NCBI GenBank assembly: GCA_021904315.1
Contig: CM038907.1
Span: 29,457,223-29,521,222 of the forward strand
Length of the DNA stretch: 64,000 bases
From: Sphagnum magellanicum
Lineage: Eukaryota; Streptophyta; Sphagnopsida; Sphagnales; Sphagnaceae
Direction of reading: 5' to 3'
The position numbers were made by a program, and so were the translations under genes. Below are positions 24,757-35,640 of the stretch, piece by piece; within the stretch, counting starts at the first letter, position 1, and the number at the start of each line of letters is the position of its first letter. A model generated the notes under the pieces. That model saw only the letters and a list, made by a program, of their open reading frames with translations. It did not search any database and was not told where the DNA came from.

Positions 24757-24904
24757 ACTTTTCAAGATGAGGATGAAAGCTAAAACATATGGGATAAGCT
24801 TTTTAGTTGTAAGTCATTTGCAACTAAACATTTTTAGTCGCAAATGACTTGCAACTAAAAAGTTTATCCCATATGTTTTGGCTTTCATCCTCATCTTGAA
24901 AAGT
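24757..24904. repeat. 148-nt near-perfect hairpin inside the CACTA element
   Basis: The arms 24757-24828 and 24833-24904 are 72 bp each, separated by the 4-nt loop CATT. They differ at only four positions, and three of those would be G-U pairs in plus-strand RNA. The centre contains TTTAGTTGCAAGTCATTTGC-like sequence related to the subterminal repeats. Such a foldback could arise by local inverted duplication and, if transcribed, would give a dicer-like substrate. Confidence 0.95.
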
Positions 24905-24909
24905 AAATA

Positions 24910-25950
24910 ATTAAATGGTAAGTGACAACTAATTAGCTAATTATTTAATGAATAAAAATAGAAATTTTTTTAATAAGCTAGTTAATTAATTATTTAACAA
25001 CTAAATTAGATATTAATTAATTCACTTTATAAATTATCCAACTAACTAATTATTTATAATAATAATCATCAATATATTATGATTACTGCATTAATTATTT
25101 AATTATTTAATACTAAATATTACTTAATTTATTAGCTATATAAACAATAATAATATCTAATTTTCATTATATATGAACTATAATGATCTATCAACCAATT
25201 TCATTAACTAATAATTGGCTAATATTCAAATAATTAGCTAATTATTAATAATTAATCATTTATTATTTCATAACCAAATAAATTAACATAATAACTGAAA
25301 TATTCATTAATTAATAATTAATTAGTATATAAATTAAGTAGTAGTTTTTTTAATCTAATAATATAATTAAAACCTAGCCTAGGCTAACTATTTTATTACA
25401 ATTAATTGGCCAAAATGTAAATTTTCAGATTCAAATAACAATATTCAAATCGAAATGTCCATTTTTAGACTTAATTAATAATTTTCAGACTAGAAATATT
25501 AATTTTGAAAATTCCAAATAATAATTTGGAATTGAAATTTCAGGTTCAAATCAAATGATTATTGAAAAGTTAAATGATTTGTTTTCGAAACTGAAATATA
25601 AATTTCCATATTCATATAAAAATATTCAAAATTAAAATGTCCAGTTTTATAATCAATTAATAACCTTCTGAATTGAAATGTTAATTTTTGGATTCGAAAA
25701 CATGAATTTAAAATTCAAATATCAATTTTTAGATCAAAGAAGCCTTTTTGAATTTAAATTGAAAATATCATATTCAAATCAAAAAATTCAAATTCAAATA
25801 ATCTTTTAAACAATTGAAATAACAATTTTCATATTCAAATATCAAGTTTCAAATTCTAATATTGTTTTTAAAAACTAAAATAGTAGTTTTCATAATTGAA
25901 ATATCAATTTTCAGATTTGAATTAAAAATCCAAAGTTCAAATATTAATTT
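24910..25950. repeat. AT-rich interior of the CACTA element
   Basis: There is no open frame of note. The second half (about 25430-25950) is a loose array of phrases such as AAATTTTCAGATTCAAAT and GAAATGTCCATTTTTAGA, spaced irregularly. Confidence 0.6.
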
Positions 25951-26294
25951 TGAGATTCATTATATGAACAATATACATACGTACATATAATTTTAGTACA
26001 TACATTTAAATACACCTGTATGTCATTGTAAAATACCTTTAAGATGCAACTAATTTGGTGACTATTGTGACTAATGGGACATATCAACCTATTAATGGAT
26101 GAAAATGAGTGTAAAATCGATCTAATCAATAGGATGAAAATTTTAATAGTTGCATCATAGTTGTGAGAATGACCAAAATAGTTGAAATTTGGTTTTGTAG
26201 TTGCAAATATTCCCAAATCTAGTTGCAAACGACTACAAGTCGCATGTAGTCGTAAATGGAGTCGTTACATTTTGGCTGATTTCTACTAGTGATG

Positions 26295-27156
26295 GAATCA
26301 AATGAGGGCGAGATGTTTGGTGTGGAGGCAAGGAATGTTGACATCTGGTAAGACACCACATGCTTGGAATTGTTGAAGGAGGGTTAGTTACCTGGTACTG
26401 TGGACCTTGAAGAGGGAAGAAGGGCTAGGAAGAGGGCAAACAATTACTGCTGGAAGGAGCAGAAGCTCTATTTCAAAGGGCTGTATGTGCCTAGACAGGA
26501 GGAGAGGATTCCACTGGTGATCCAAATGCATGAAGATCTAGGACATTTTGGAGAACAGAGAACATTGGCTAAGATCTGCTAGAGGTACTTCTGGCACAAT
26601 CGAACTAAAGATGTCCGGGCAGTAGTTAGAAGATGCCAGCAATGCCAACTGGTGAAGAGTGTGGGTAGCGTCCGTTTTGGAGATGAGGAATTGAAGTCTA
26701 TACCCATCTATGTTTTGTTCCATAGGATTGCCATGGACACTACAGGACCATTGCCTGAGACTAAGTGAGGCAACAAATACATTCTGGTGGCCATCGACCA
26801 CTATTCTAAGTGGTGCGAAGCAAAGGCGGCTGTTGATCATGGAACTAAAACTGCCGCCAGGTTTTTGGAAGATGACATCATCTGTAGGTATGGAGTTCCC
26901 AAATTTGTACTGATTGACAATGGAGGAGAGTGGGCTGCAAAGTTTGATGTGATGTGCAAGGATTACGCCATCCAGCATTAGCACACTGCACCCCAATGGC
27001 CCTAGTGCAACGGGATGGCGGAGCGCATGATTAAAACCATCAAGCATGGTATCATTGTTCTTGCTGCGAATCCTACAAATGTGGATTGTTGGGACGAGCA
27101 CTTGGCCAAAATCTTGTTTGGGTACAAATGTGGGATCTAAGCTAGTACAAAGTCAA
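26295..27156 (+). pseudogene. Integrase (truncated) of gypsy polyprotein
   Basis: The HHCC zinc-binding part is visible: HEDLGH near 26530 and CQQC near 26637. The catalytic triad residues are present as MDTTGP (about 26734), IDNGGEW (about 26913) and MAERMIKT (about 27015), the last two acids about 35 codons apart. Stops: TAA 26349, TAG 26385, TAG 26580, TGA 26766, TAG 26979, TAG 27003, TAA 27138. The chain stops at LFGYKCGI and passes into the right LTR within about 20 nt, so the C-terminal domain (and any chromodomain) is deleted. Confidence 0.9.
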
Positions 27157-27929
27157 GGTTCTAGAGTTGATTCCGCTGTCACATTCATTGATGAAGGCGG
27201 TGAATTTGATCATTTTTGGAAGGGGTTAGTACTAATCATGCATGGAGTGCATGGAAGTGTAGCTCTTTGGCTGTGTGGGATGGGAGGTGCAGGAGGAAGG
27301 CGGTGCATTTGATGAAGCAGGACGGCGTCGCATTGATGAATAGAGGAAATGGCGGCGGAAAAAGTAAAGAAGGACGGAAGCTTGAGAAAGAAGCCTGATT
27401 TTTGGAGAAGAAGCTCGGTGGCTGAGGAGAAAGGAGGCGCATTCTTTTGATAGACTGTGTGAGACTAGGAGTACGGAGAGAGGAGGAGAGTGTTAGACAA
27501 AGTTGTTGTTTTTTTGGGGATTCTGGAAAAACGTTGCGGAGGGGAGAGAACTTGGCTGAGTTGTTGTAATTCTCCGCTGCGCCAGCAACTTAGCTAAGTA
27601 GGATTGGTAGATGCCTGATGAGTACTCTGGAGTGAGGGAAGCTTGTGCTGTCGGGGAACTTTGTAAATTTTAAGCTAATGAATTTGATCATCTAAGATTC
27701 TGGCTTGCTGATTTGTCTGAGCAATCGTTGAGTCTATGGAGGTTTAGAAAGAGGAGTCTGCACTGGTAATGGGTGCCTCTCATTGGGGGTTTAGCAGAGT
27801 CAGAGAACAAAAGTTTAGGACGCAGATTGATGTTATTTTCATGTTGCTGGTTTAATAGGTAGACCTCCATTTATTTTCTATCCGAGCGAGTTCCACAGAA
27901 GGGTCGCGTTATTTAAGACCCTTCCTTTT
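27157..27929 (+). repeat. Right LTR of the gypsy element
   Basis: Partner of 18361-19130 (about 94% identical), ending in CCTTCCTTTT followed by GGTGACATTAGG. Its left edge lies immediately after the truncated integrase, so the 5' end of this LTR may also be missing a few tens of bases. Confidence 0.93.
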
Positions 27930-27931
27930 GG

Positions 27932-28190
27932 TGACATTAGGTTGAGCCATTAGTTTAAAACATTGAGTTTAATCACTAAGTTTAACCATTAGTTTAAGTG
28001 GATGAGTTTAGTCACTAAGTTTAACCATTAATTTAAGTCATTGAATTTAAACATTAAGTTTAGTCATTAATTTAAATATTTGGATTTGATCATTAAGTTT
28101 AACTATTAGTTTAAACTATTGAGTTTAATCATTAAATTTAGCCATTATTTTAAATCATTGAATTTAGCCACTAGATATCACCTAGGTTTA
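27932..28190. repeat. Degenerate TTTAACCATTAAG-type array (right half)
   Basis: Continuation of the array at 17770-18291, with units such as GTTTAATCACTAAGTTTAACCATTA. It marks the original insertion target of the LTR element. Confidence 0.8.
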
Positions 28191-28254
28191 ATCATTGTAT
28201 TTAATGATATGAAATAAATGTGTGGAATTAAAAAACTTGATAAAAGTTGAACAC

Positions 28255-28330
28255 CTTTGATGGTGTAGTCGATTAATAAGCACTTGGTTTATCATTGTGA
28301 AGGTTTTGGGTTCAATTCATTATACTTATA
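28255..28330 (+). repeat. tRNA-like (SINE-like) fragment
   Basis: TGGTGTAGTCG (28261-28271) resembles a pol III A box, and GGGTTCAATTC (28308-28318) is a good B box at tRNA-like spacing (about 37 bp). It is followed by a TAGGT-rich tail (about 28360-28410), like the 17.1-kb fragment. No acceptor stem pairing is evident. Confidence 0.4.
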
Positions 28331-31020
28331 ACTTAAATGCATGCTTAGAAAGCTAGGGTAGGTATGTTAGACTAAGGTAGTTTGGTGAGGTTAAGTTAGG
28401 TAGGCTAGGGTGATAAACATTATTACATATGTTTTGTACCATGTTAGATTATTGCACATCTTTAGCTTGCTTCATTTGTTATGTCAATATTATTGTGTTG
28501 ATATATTTGTTCCATCTAACTTTCTCATGGTTGGGGGTTTAAATTATTTAAATTAAAAAAGTAAATTAACTAGGTGCGTTTTTCATGCAAAGCAATCGAT
28601 ATATATTATAGAGAAAAAAATTTAATCTAATATTGAACCATTCAATTTAAACATAAGGTGGAAATTTTATATCACATAGTATTATGATGGTATTTAAATC
28701 ATGGAGGATAATTTAATGTTTTGAAATCAAGGTGTCAAACTAACTTCAAGTTGTTCTACCATAGGTAAGTTGAAATCACATTTCAAAACATTAAATATAT
28801 TTATTCCTTAAAAATGTATATGAATGCATGTACCCCCTCCATGACACACGACTTGCCAACTCATTTTTTCAATTATTATATTCCTTTTGTGGGAAAAGGA
28901 CAATAGGAGAGTTAATTTATTTTCTTTAACACCTTGTGTGAATCTAGCTAGCTTTAGAGGTGGGATGATTTTATCTATTATGATGAAAGTGTGGTAAAAT
29001 ACACACAAAAAGTAGTTTAAGCAACAAAATATTGGGATATTTTAATAAAAAGACTAACAAGTAAATGATTTTATGGAGATAATAATATTATATTTAGGTA
29101 CATTATTTTTTGACTTTTATTCACATGGACTCTATTAATGCGTTCAAATCAACTACAAATGACATAAACGACTAATATAGTCAATAAATCTAGTAATCAT
29201 AGAATGACATTTTTGGTGTAGTAAGGTGAAACATTTTTGCATGTATTTAGGTTTTTTTTCCAACACCTCAATATTGATATGGTGAACATTTTAATATAAA
29301 CTTTTTGATTAATGGAGTTTGTTCTCAAAACTAAAGTTATTCCCAACCTTTTGAAAAATGATGTAATTACTGGAGATATTTTTGGAACACTTTTTACGGT
29401 CCAAATGATGACACAAATTGTATTGAAAAGCTAGAGGGAGGCTAAAGATGCCCATGAAAAAAACTAAAGATTTCATTTGTTTTAAAATGTTAGAGGAAAG
29501 TTAAAAGCTAGAATGTTATAGGAAAACAAGATAACAAATATGTACAAAATATTGGGATTGCACCATTTTGACCACTATTATATTAGTGTGTAGGGTGTAA
29601 ACCTAAGTATATAATATTGATATTGAAAAACATACTAATTGGGTATGACTTGAGGGAATACCATCCTTATACCAATGTCAATACTAGGTTTATACCCATT
29701 TTGGGCATTCTTAAAATTTGGAATAGATATCTACCAATTGTCAACTTGGGTATATACTTGCTTATTTTCGATCTCAAAATATTCAAGAATCACCCAAAAC
29801 TAGTTCATACATGCATTATACCATACAATGCAAAGACCGACCTTGAACCTAATACTAGTACCAGAGACTGGTATGGAAGTTTAAAGAAGGTACATAATAC
29901 CAATACTTGCCTAGTATGGAAGATATTAAAAAAACACCCATCTACGAAGACCAAAAGTTGATACTCGAATAACACTAAAGTTTGCTTTTGAGTTTTGACA
30001 ACTCTTTTGTTGTTCCAAAATTTGTGAGGTACTTGGGTTGGCAATCATCCATAAGAAGACTTAGCCAAATTTGGCTATTGAAAATCCATTTAGAGGAAAT
30101 TAGAAAACTTTAGGTTCCTATTATGTTTTGGCAAAATACTGGAGTTCCTATTGTCTAAATATGTGACTTCAAGGAATTTTTCCTTCAAATTCATGTGGGC
30201 CCATTTTTCGGAAAAGAAGTCCTTTGTATCATTTGCACCTTCACTTTTTTTTGGTTTGCATGATGTAAACATTAGCTCACCGGTTTTGGGTCCTAGTGTT
30301 TTTTTAGGATTTTTTTTTGTTTGTAGCCAAAGTGGAAATCATCTATAGGAAGATTTACTAAAAGTAACGTGCAAATCTTTAATCATCATCCATCTAAAAC
30401 CAAATATACTAACATGACAATTTTTAATTTTTAATTTTTCATCCTTTGGGAAATTAAAAACCTCTCCAAACACCATTTCGTCTAAGAATTTTTTCAAAAT
30501 TTTAAATTTCACTTTCTGGCGAAATTTGCCAGTAAAAAGAAAGCTGCAGTTTCCAACCAATGATATTTTTTTCAATTTTCTGTTGTTGTTGTTGTGTCAT
30601 TGGCTACCAAAGAAAAGCTAGCATTAAATGGTAGCATGTTTTTTAGACCTCGTCTAATAGTGAAAGCACTAGTTTTTAAAATGCTACCAAATTAAAAGGC
30701 AAAGTCCAAAATGTGGCTTTAAAATTTTAATTTCAATTTTTTTCCTATCTTAAAAAATTGGGGAGTTTTTAAGGGAAAAAGGGAATATTGTGAGAGAAAA
30801 TTCCCTTTTTATTCCTATTTTTAGTGCATTAAAGTTTGGCTACCTACCTACCTCCCCATGCTTCCACCTTTTCCAATTTAGCACTTAGAGTTCACTTGAG
30901 TTTTAATCTCTCAAAATAACATTTTATCTATGTAATAGAGGTCCAGCATTTAAGGCATTGCCTTGAGGGTGGCCTGGAGCCATCCAGCCTGCATGGACAC
31001 TAGTATCTAGTCTCGAACAA
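28331..31020. other. AT-rich intergenic DNA, no gene seen
   Basis: The longest open frame (29617-29961, 114 codons) has no recognisable family character; it contains internal repeats of TACCAAT and ACTAGTACCAGAGACTGGTA-like sequence and is not called. The region just left of 31020 is presumably upstream DNA of the CKX copy. Confidence 0.5.
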
Positions 31021-31059
31021 CTAGAATTGCCGCCACCACCATTCTACTATAAAACACAA

Positions 31060-31345
31060 CAAGAATTTCTGTTGTTGTTATTGTTGTTGTTATTGCTGTG
31101 GTGGTGGTGGTGGTGTTAGTTGTCATCGTCTACACAAGAACTTCATTTAGTGTTGTTGTTGTGGTGGTGGTGGTGCACACAAGAACTTAATTTATTGTTG
31201 TTGTTGTTGTTGGTGGTGGTCGTGGTGGTGGTGGACATTGTTCTTGTTGTTGTGGTTGTGGTGGTGGCAGTGCATACAAGAACTTCATTTGGTGGTGGTG
31301 GTACAGACAAGAACTTCGTTTAGTGTCGTTGTTGTGGCGGTGGTT
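31060..31345 (+). repeat. GTT/GGT microsatellite with ACAAGAACTT minisatellite
   Basis: Long GTT and GGT trinucleotide runs alternate with ACA(A/G)ACAAGAACTTCATTT-like units; ACAAGAACTT is found about four times (around 31132, 31181, 31276 and 31308). It lies immediately upstream of the first recognisable CKX exon. Confidence 0.85.
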
Positions 31346-31370
31346 GTGGGTATTTTCAGAGAGGTCCCTC

Positions 31371-33973
31371 ATGGGTCCTGCATTGCTGCAAGGAGTTGGT
31401 GTGGAGCAGTTGGCGTCTTCGGCGCTTGAAGAAGCGGACTCCAATATTTTGGAGCTTCTTCAGCTAAATGGGCTCCATCTCTCGCCGGCTGTAGCGGTTT
31501 CGCGTGATTTTGGTCTCATCAAGCACTTGCAGGCAGTTGCAGTTCTGCACCCAACTTCTGTTCACGAGATTGCTGAACTCATTCGAGCAGTGGCATCTTC
31601 TTCTGCCACCAATCTCACTATTGCCGCCAAAGGCGTCGGCCATGCCACTAATGGACAATCCCAAGTATGTCCCGGTTTCTTTTTTTGTTGGATTCCGCTA
31701 ATCATCATCATCAACAGCTTGTCACGCTTGAATTGATAAGTGAGCAGGGTAGTCCTCGAGATTGCAGCTTGACATGATGCATGCGATTGTTGCAGGCAAA
31801 CAAGGGAGTCGTGATTGAGATGTCCACAATGAAGGGGATTCTAAAGGTGATGCCATACGGGGACGAGGATTGCGCACTCCCTTTCGTGGAAGCAAGTGGC
31901 GGGGAGCTTTGGGTGAATGTGGTGCAAGCCACGCTAAAGGAGGGATTGGCACCCAATTCCTGGACCGATTATCTCCACATCACTGTGGGTGGCACTCTCT
32001 GCAACACAGGCGTGGGTGGGCAGACTTTCCGCCACGGTCCTCAAGTCAGCAGCGTACTGCAACTGGAAGTGGTCACGGGCAAGGGGGAGATCGTCACTTG
32101 TTCCGCTAGCAAGCAACCTGTGCTTTTCTTTGCAGTTCTCGACGGCGTGGGACAATTCAACATCATCACCAAAGCTCGCATTCTCCTTGTGCCTGCACCT
32201 CAGAAAGTAGTATACTGTACTGTAGCTCAAGCTGCTGCTTGCTGCTGTTCTTCACCATCAGCTTAGTCTAAGCTCTGCTGATCTTGTGTCTGAAGAAATC
32301 TTCTGCAATGTGCATCATGAGGAGGAGTAGTTCCTTTGAATCAGTCCTGAGAGCCTGGTTCGTTGTTTCTATATATTGATCTTCATTGCTGCTATAGATG
32401 AGATGGATTCGAGCTGTGTACTCGGACTTCCAGGTTTTCAGAAGAGACCAGGAGATGCTGATCTCCAAGATGGAGGATCAGCTTCACGCCTTCGATGTAG
32501 TCGAAGGCTTTGTGGTGATGAACAACCAGGACCCGATCAATGGCTTGAAATCCGTCCCTTTCTCGCCTGATGCAGATCAAGCTGTGAGCGCCATGAGCAG
32601 CAGCATGTTACCAGCAGTAGCAGCAGCTTCCAGCGTGCTGTACTACTTGGAAGCTGTCGTTGGTTACAACCTCGCAGATGTTGGTCCGGCTCTAGAGAAC
32701 GTAAAAACACTGCTGCAACATCCCGTAGACCCCAGCTTATCAGCTTTTGCTCTTCATGATCTTCTTCTGTAGTCGCTGAGGAAGAAGAAGAAGACTTGCA
32801 GCAACATGATGTTCAATGATCTGATGGTAGAAACCTGGAACTTGATGATTCTGAGCTCTGTTGTGTTTTTAGTTGTTGTTCCTTTGGTGGTGCCTACAGA
32901 GAGTTGACAAGATGTTGGCTCCTTTGAGCTTCATCCGGTCGCTCCTGTTCAGCACGGACGTCTCCTACTTCAAGTTTCTGAACCGAGTCCACGATGTGGA
33001 GCTGAGCTTGCGTGCATAGCAACTGTGGGACGTGCCGCACCCTTGGTTGAACATCTTCGTCCCTGCATCTTCCATGACCACTTTCGACTCCTTGGTGTTC
33101 CAGCAGCTTGTTCCTGTGGAGTACGACCCATTCTCGTCTATCCAGTGAACCGAAACAAGTAAGACAATGTGAATACATTCTCGTGACAAGTTTGTTTTTT
33201 CTTGCATCTTAAACCCTAAACCTGATCTAATTTTTCCTTTGTATTTGGAGGTTCCTCACCAAGTAGAACCTTCGTTGTAGATAACTACGCACACGTTACC
33301 AAGCATAACTTTCGTAGTAGGTGTAGGTAACAAGGCACATATTACCAAGCATAACCTTGTTGCACAATTTCAAATTAGTTCAGGTTTTTGAGTAGGTGAA
33401 TCATGGTAGGTCCAGAGGGCATTCTGTTGCTCTCGAGCTTGAGAATTCCCAAGCCCAAAAACAACAGAAGAATAACTGATGTGACCTGCCATTCACCTAT
33501 AATACTGAATTTCTAGCATTTCAGATTTGATGGTTGCAGAAAGCTTCAATGTAGGCATGGATTGGATCTTCAGAATGGGTTGTTGTTTTTTTTTGTTGTT
33601 GTTGTGTTGCACGTAGATGGGATAGGCGAACAGCTGCAGTGGTGCCAGATGAAGAAGTGTTCTACCTAGTAGCCTTTCTGAAGAACGCGCTGCTGTCTGG
33701 GCCAGGTCTTGAAAGCATGCTGGATGAGAATGCTAGAATCCTGAGAGTTTGTGAAGATCTGAAGGGAAAACACTACTTGCCAAAGTACACTGAAGAGGAG
33801 CAGTGGAAACGACATTTTGGGTGTGAGAAGTGGACTGCATTTGTGCAACATAAGCACATTTTGATCCTCATGGCATTCTGGCTCCAGGACAGAACATATT
33901 TCGCAGGAATCAAAAACCCCCCGGGCTGGACCAGCTCCTGCTGCTGCTTCATTCAGATTCTTCTTCATCATGA
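31371..33973 (+). pseudogene. CKX: Cytokinin oxidase/dehydrogenase (CKX) copy, broken
   Basis: CKX enzymes are FAD-dependent and cleave isopentenyl-type cytokinins. Five exons fit CKX architecture: 31371-31664, 31796-32206, 32398-32700, 32900-33158 and 33617-33973, all with GT..AG introns in matching phase. Landmarks: AAKGVGHATNGQS (FAD-domain GHS-type motif with the flavin-linked His), APNSWTDYLHITVGGTL, GQFNIITKARI, FDVVEGFVVMNN, VPHPWLNIFVP, VVPDEEVFYLVAFL, and in a shifted frame GILAPGQNIF. Lesions: TAG at 33017-33019 before QLWDVPHPW; a frameshift between about 33101 and 33124, after which PILVYPVNRNK reads in another phase; and a second frameshift near 33855. No secretory signal peptide precedes the first ATG at 31371. 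The family call is firm. Pseudogene status rests on three independent lesions, although assembly errors could explain the indels. Confidence 0.87.
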
Positions 33974-33980
33974 AACTTGA

Positions 33981-35640
33981 CTTCTTGCTTGTACATACAG
34001 CACTGAGAATATAATTTCATGCTGTCAAAACTTAGCGCCATTCATTCATTCATTCATTCATGTCAATCAAGAAGCACTACAGAAGGTCAGACACCACTGA
34101 GACATAATCAAGATTGTGATATTACATGATTGTCCACAATCTGACTTTTGAAGTTTTCAATGCTTCTATACAACCCATTGTCCAGACTCCAATTGTGATT
34201 TGTGAAGGAGCTCAATGAGGTCTACTGTATGAAATTACCCAGGATCAATGTAACTTGATTTCTGTCATAAAAATACATCTTGGTCTTCAATGTTTTATTT
34301 GGATTACTAGTGACAATCAAACTAACATAAGAAGATCATAACATTGATATATTTTCATTTGTTCCTTGAATCCTACATTAACATCAAAACGAAATTCCAT
34401 GATCATATAAAGTTTCCACATGAATCATTTTCGCTTTTTTTATTAATTCTATTAAAATGAAAATCAATCTTCCCTTATTGAGAAATTTTTATGTTTTTGT
34501 ATTTGTATCAATTACACCAGGAAATTTGTGAAACCAATCAATCCCAAAGATATTTTAAAGAGGCTTTTATGCAATGCGATGTGACCTGCATTAAATTTAA
34601 AACTGTGTTGTTGGTGGTGCTTAGGAAGACAAAAACATTCAAATTCCACATGTGATGATTAAAAGGTGTTAATATGAAAGGGTTCCAATGTGAAATTATC
34701 AAGATGGAATTGGCATTCAAAAGGACAGGAGCGTAATACTTTACTAGAACTGATGATCTGATAAAGAAAAGAATCCACAACAAACCAGTTTCTCAATGCC
34801 AGAGTGCAATCCCAACAAGATCATGCAATCATCAATCTTCTCATCTCAAATTTTGTGATCATGCCCCAAGCCAACTATTGTAAGTCATGTGCCCTTCGTC
34901 ATAGTATTACTACTAGGCAATCAACAAAAGAAAACCTTGACATTAGGTCATGTCAACACTATGGTGCAGAGCTGTGTTCCCAAAGCAGACTAAAACAAAG
35001 AGATCCATGAAGTTGCAGAGAAATCTCCACAACAACAATTAAAGGTAACACGACAATGAGTGCAGTCATAACCTCATGAGAGTCGCTCACAAAGTGATAG
35101 ACCATCACCTTCATCACGAACGATAGTGACGAGCTGCCATGACTACCCACTGAGTTCATCAGCTCCCAACAGTGGGTGTAGATAAGCATATAATAATCTT
35201 CCCAATAAACTTGGGCAAACCATTATACACAATCTACGTCCTGAGTTTCTGTTGCCTTTCCGGAAGCAATGGGAAGACTCAGACGTGATGTTGGCTAGCA
35301 CTCTAGCAGACTAAAACAAAACTTGAATATCACAGATTTGATTGAGACAACAAAATTACAAGCCTACCTGAAACATTACAGGATTTACCCATTGACAGGA
35401 CATTATGGAAGCAGTCAAGCAAAAGGAAATGAAGTTGTGTCTCCCCACTATCAACAGTAGGTTAACCTTGTCCTTCCGAAAAATTAGAAATTGTAGTCAA
35501 ATTTCAGTCTAGGTATGTATGAGTGGTATGCTGAGCTCATCCATTCAAGAAATTGACCCAAAAACAACCCTGATTTGTGCAGTCCACTCCAATTTGAAGT
35601 CCTCACAGTGATGAGGTAATTTGAGTGTGCAAAGATGAGA
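33981..35640. other. No gene seen; possible 3' UTR of the minus-strand gene at 35641
   Basis: An (ATTC)n microsatellite is at about 34040-34061. Small open frames on both strands show no family character. The right part is likely the 3' UTR of the gene ending at 35641. Confidence 0.4.

Larger units (their letters stand above)
24094..26291. mobile_element. Non-autonomous CACTA (En/Spm-like) DNA transposon nested in the gypsy element
   Basis: The left end reads CACTAGTAGAAAATGGCC and the right end TTTCTACTAGTG, giving perfect 12-bp terminal inverted repeats beginning CACTA. The element is flanked on both sides by ATG (24091-24093 and 26292-26294), the 3-bp target duplication typical of CACTA elements. 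Subterminal copies of the motif AGT(C/T)GCAAACGAC occur near both ends (about 24210-24225 and 26220-26250), as expected for transposase-binding repeats. No transposase reading frame is present, so the 2198-bp unit must have been mobilised in trans. The interior holds a long hairpin, a TAGGT block and very AT-rich repeats. The clean ends show it inserted after the gypsy element. Confidence 0.93.
18361..27929 (+). mobile_element. Degenerate Ty3/gypsy LTR retrotransposon with nested CACTA element
   Basis: Two direct repeats of about 770 bp (18361-19130 and 27157-27929) enclose, in plus-strand order, a primer-binding-site-like sequence, an unknown ORF, gag, protease, reverse transcriptase, RNase H and integrase. 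This order identifies the Ty3/gypsy (Metaviridae) type. Gag through the N-terminal part of RT share one frame. At least 21 in-frame stops and at least two frameshifts (one near 22686, one between RNase H and integrase) make the copy non-autonomous. The integrase runs straight into the right LTR, so its C-terminus and the region before the LTR are deleted. A 2.2-kb CACTA element is inserted between RNase H and integrase. I found no target-site duplication for the LTR element itself. Confidence 0.93.

Noticed and set aside
26538..27101. 187-codon minus-strand open frame
   Set aside because: It is the antisense shadow of the integrase region, whose plus-strand motifs are clear.
18361..27929. CRISPR-like or phage-like interpretation of the repeated blocks
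   Set aside because: The repeats are long LTRs around retroelement genes; there is no array of short repeats with unique spacers and no bacterial gene context.
29617..29961. 114-codon open frame on the plus strand
   Set aside because: No family motif, internal repeats, AT-rich composition and no splice context; open by chance.
33017..33019. Possible recoding or RNA editing of TAG in the CKX gene (U-to-C editing is known in fern and hornwort organelles)
   Set aside because: That editing acts in organelles, not on nuclear transcripts, and the copy also has two frameshifts. The intact gamma-COP gene shows TAG is an ordinary stop here.
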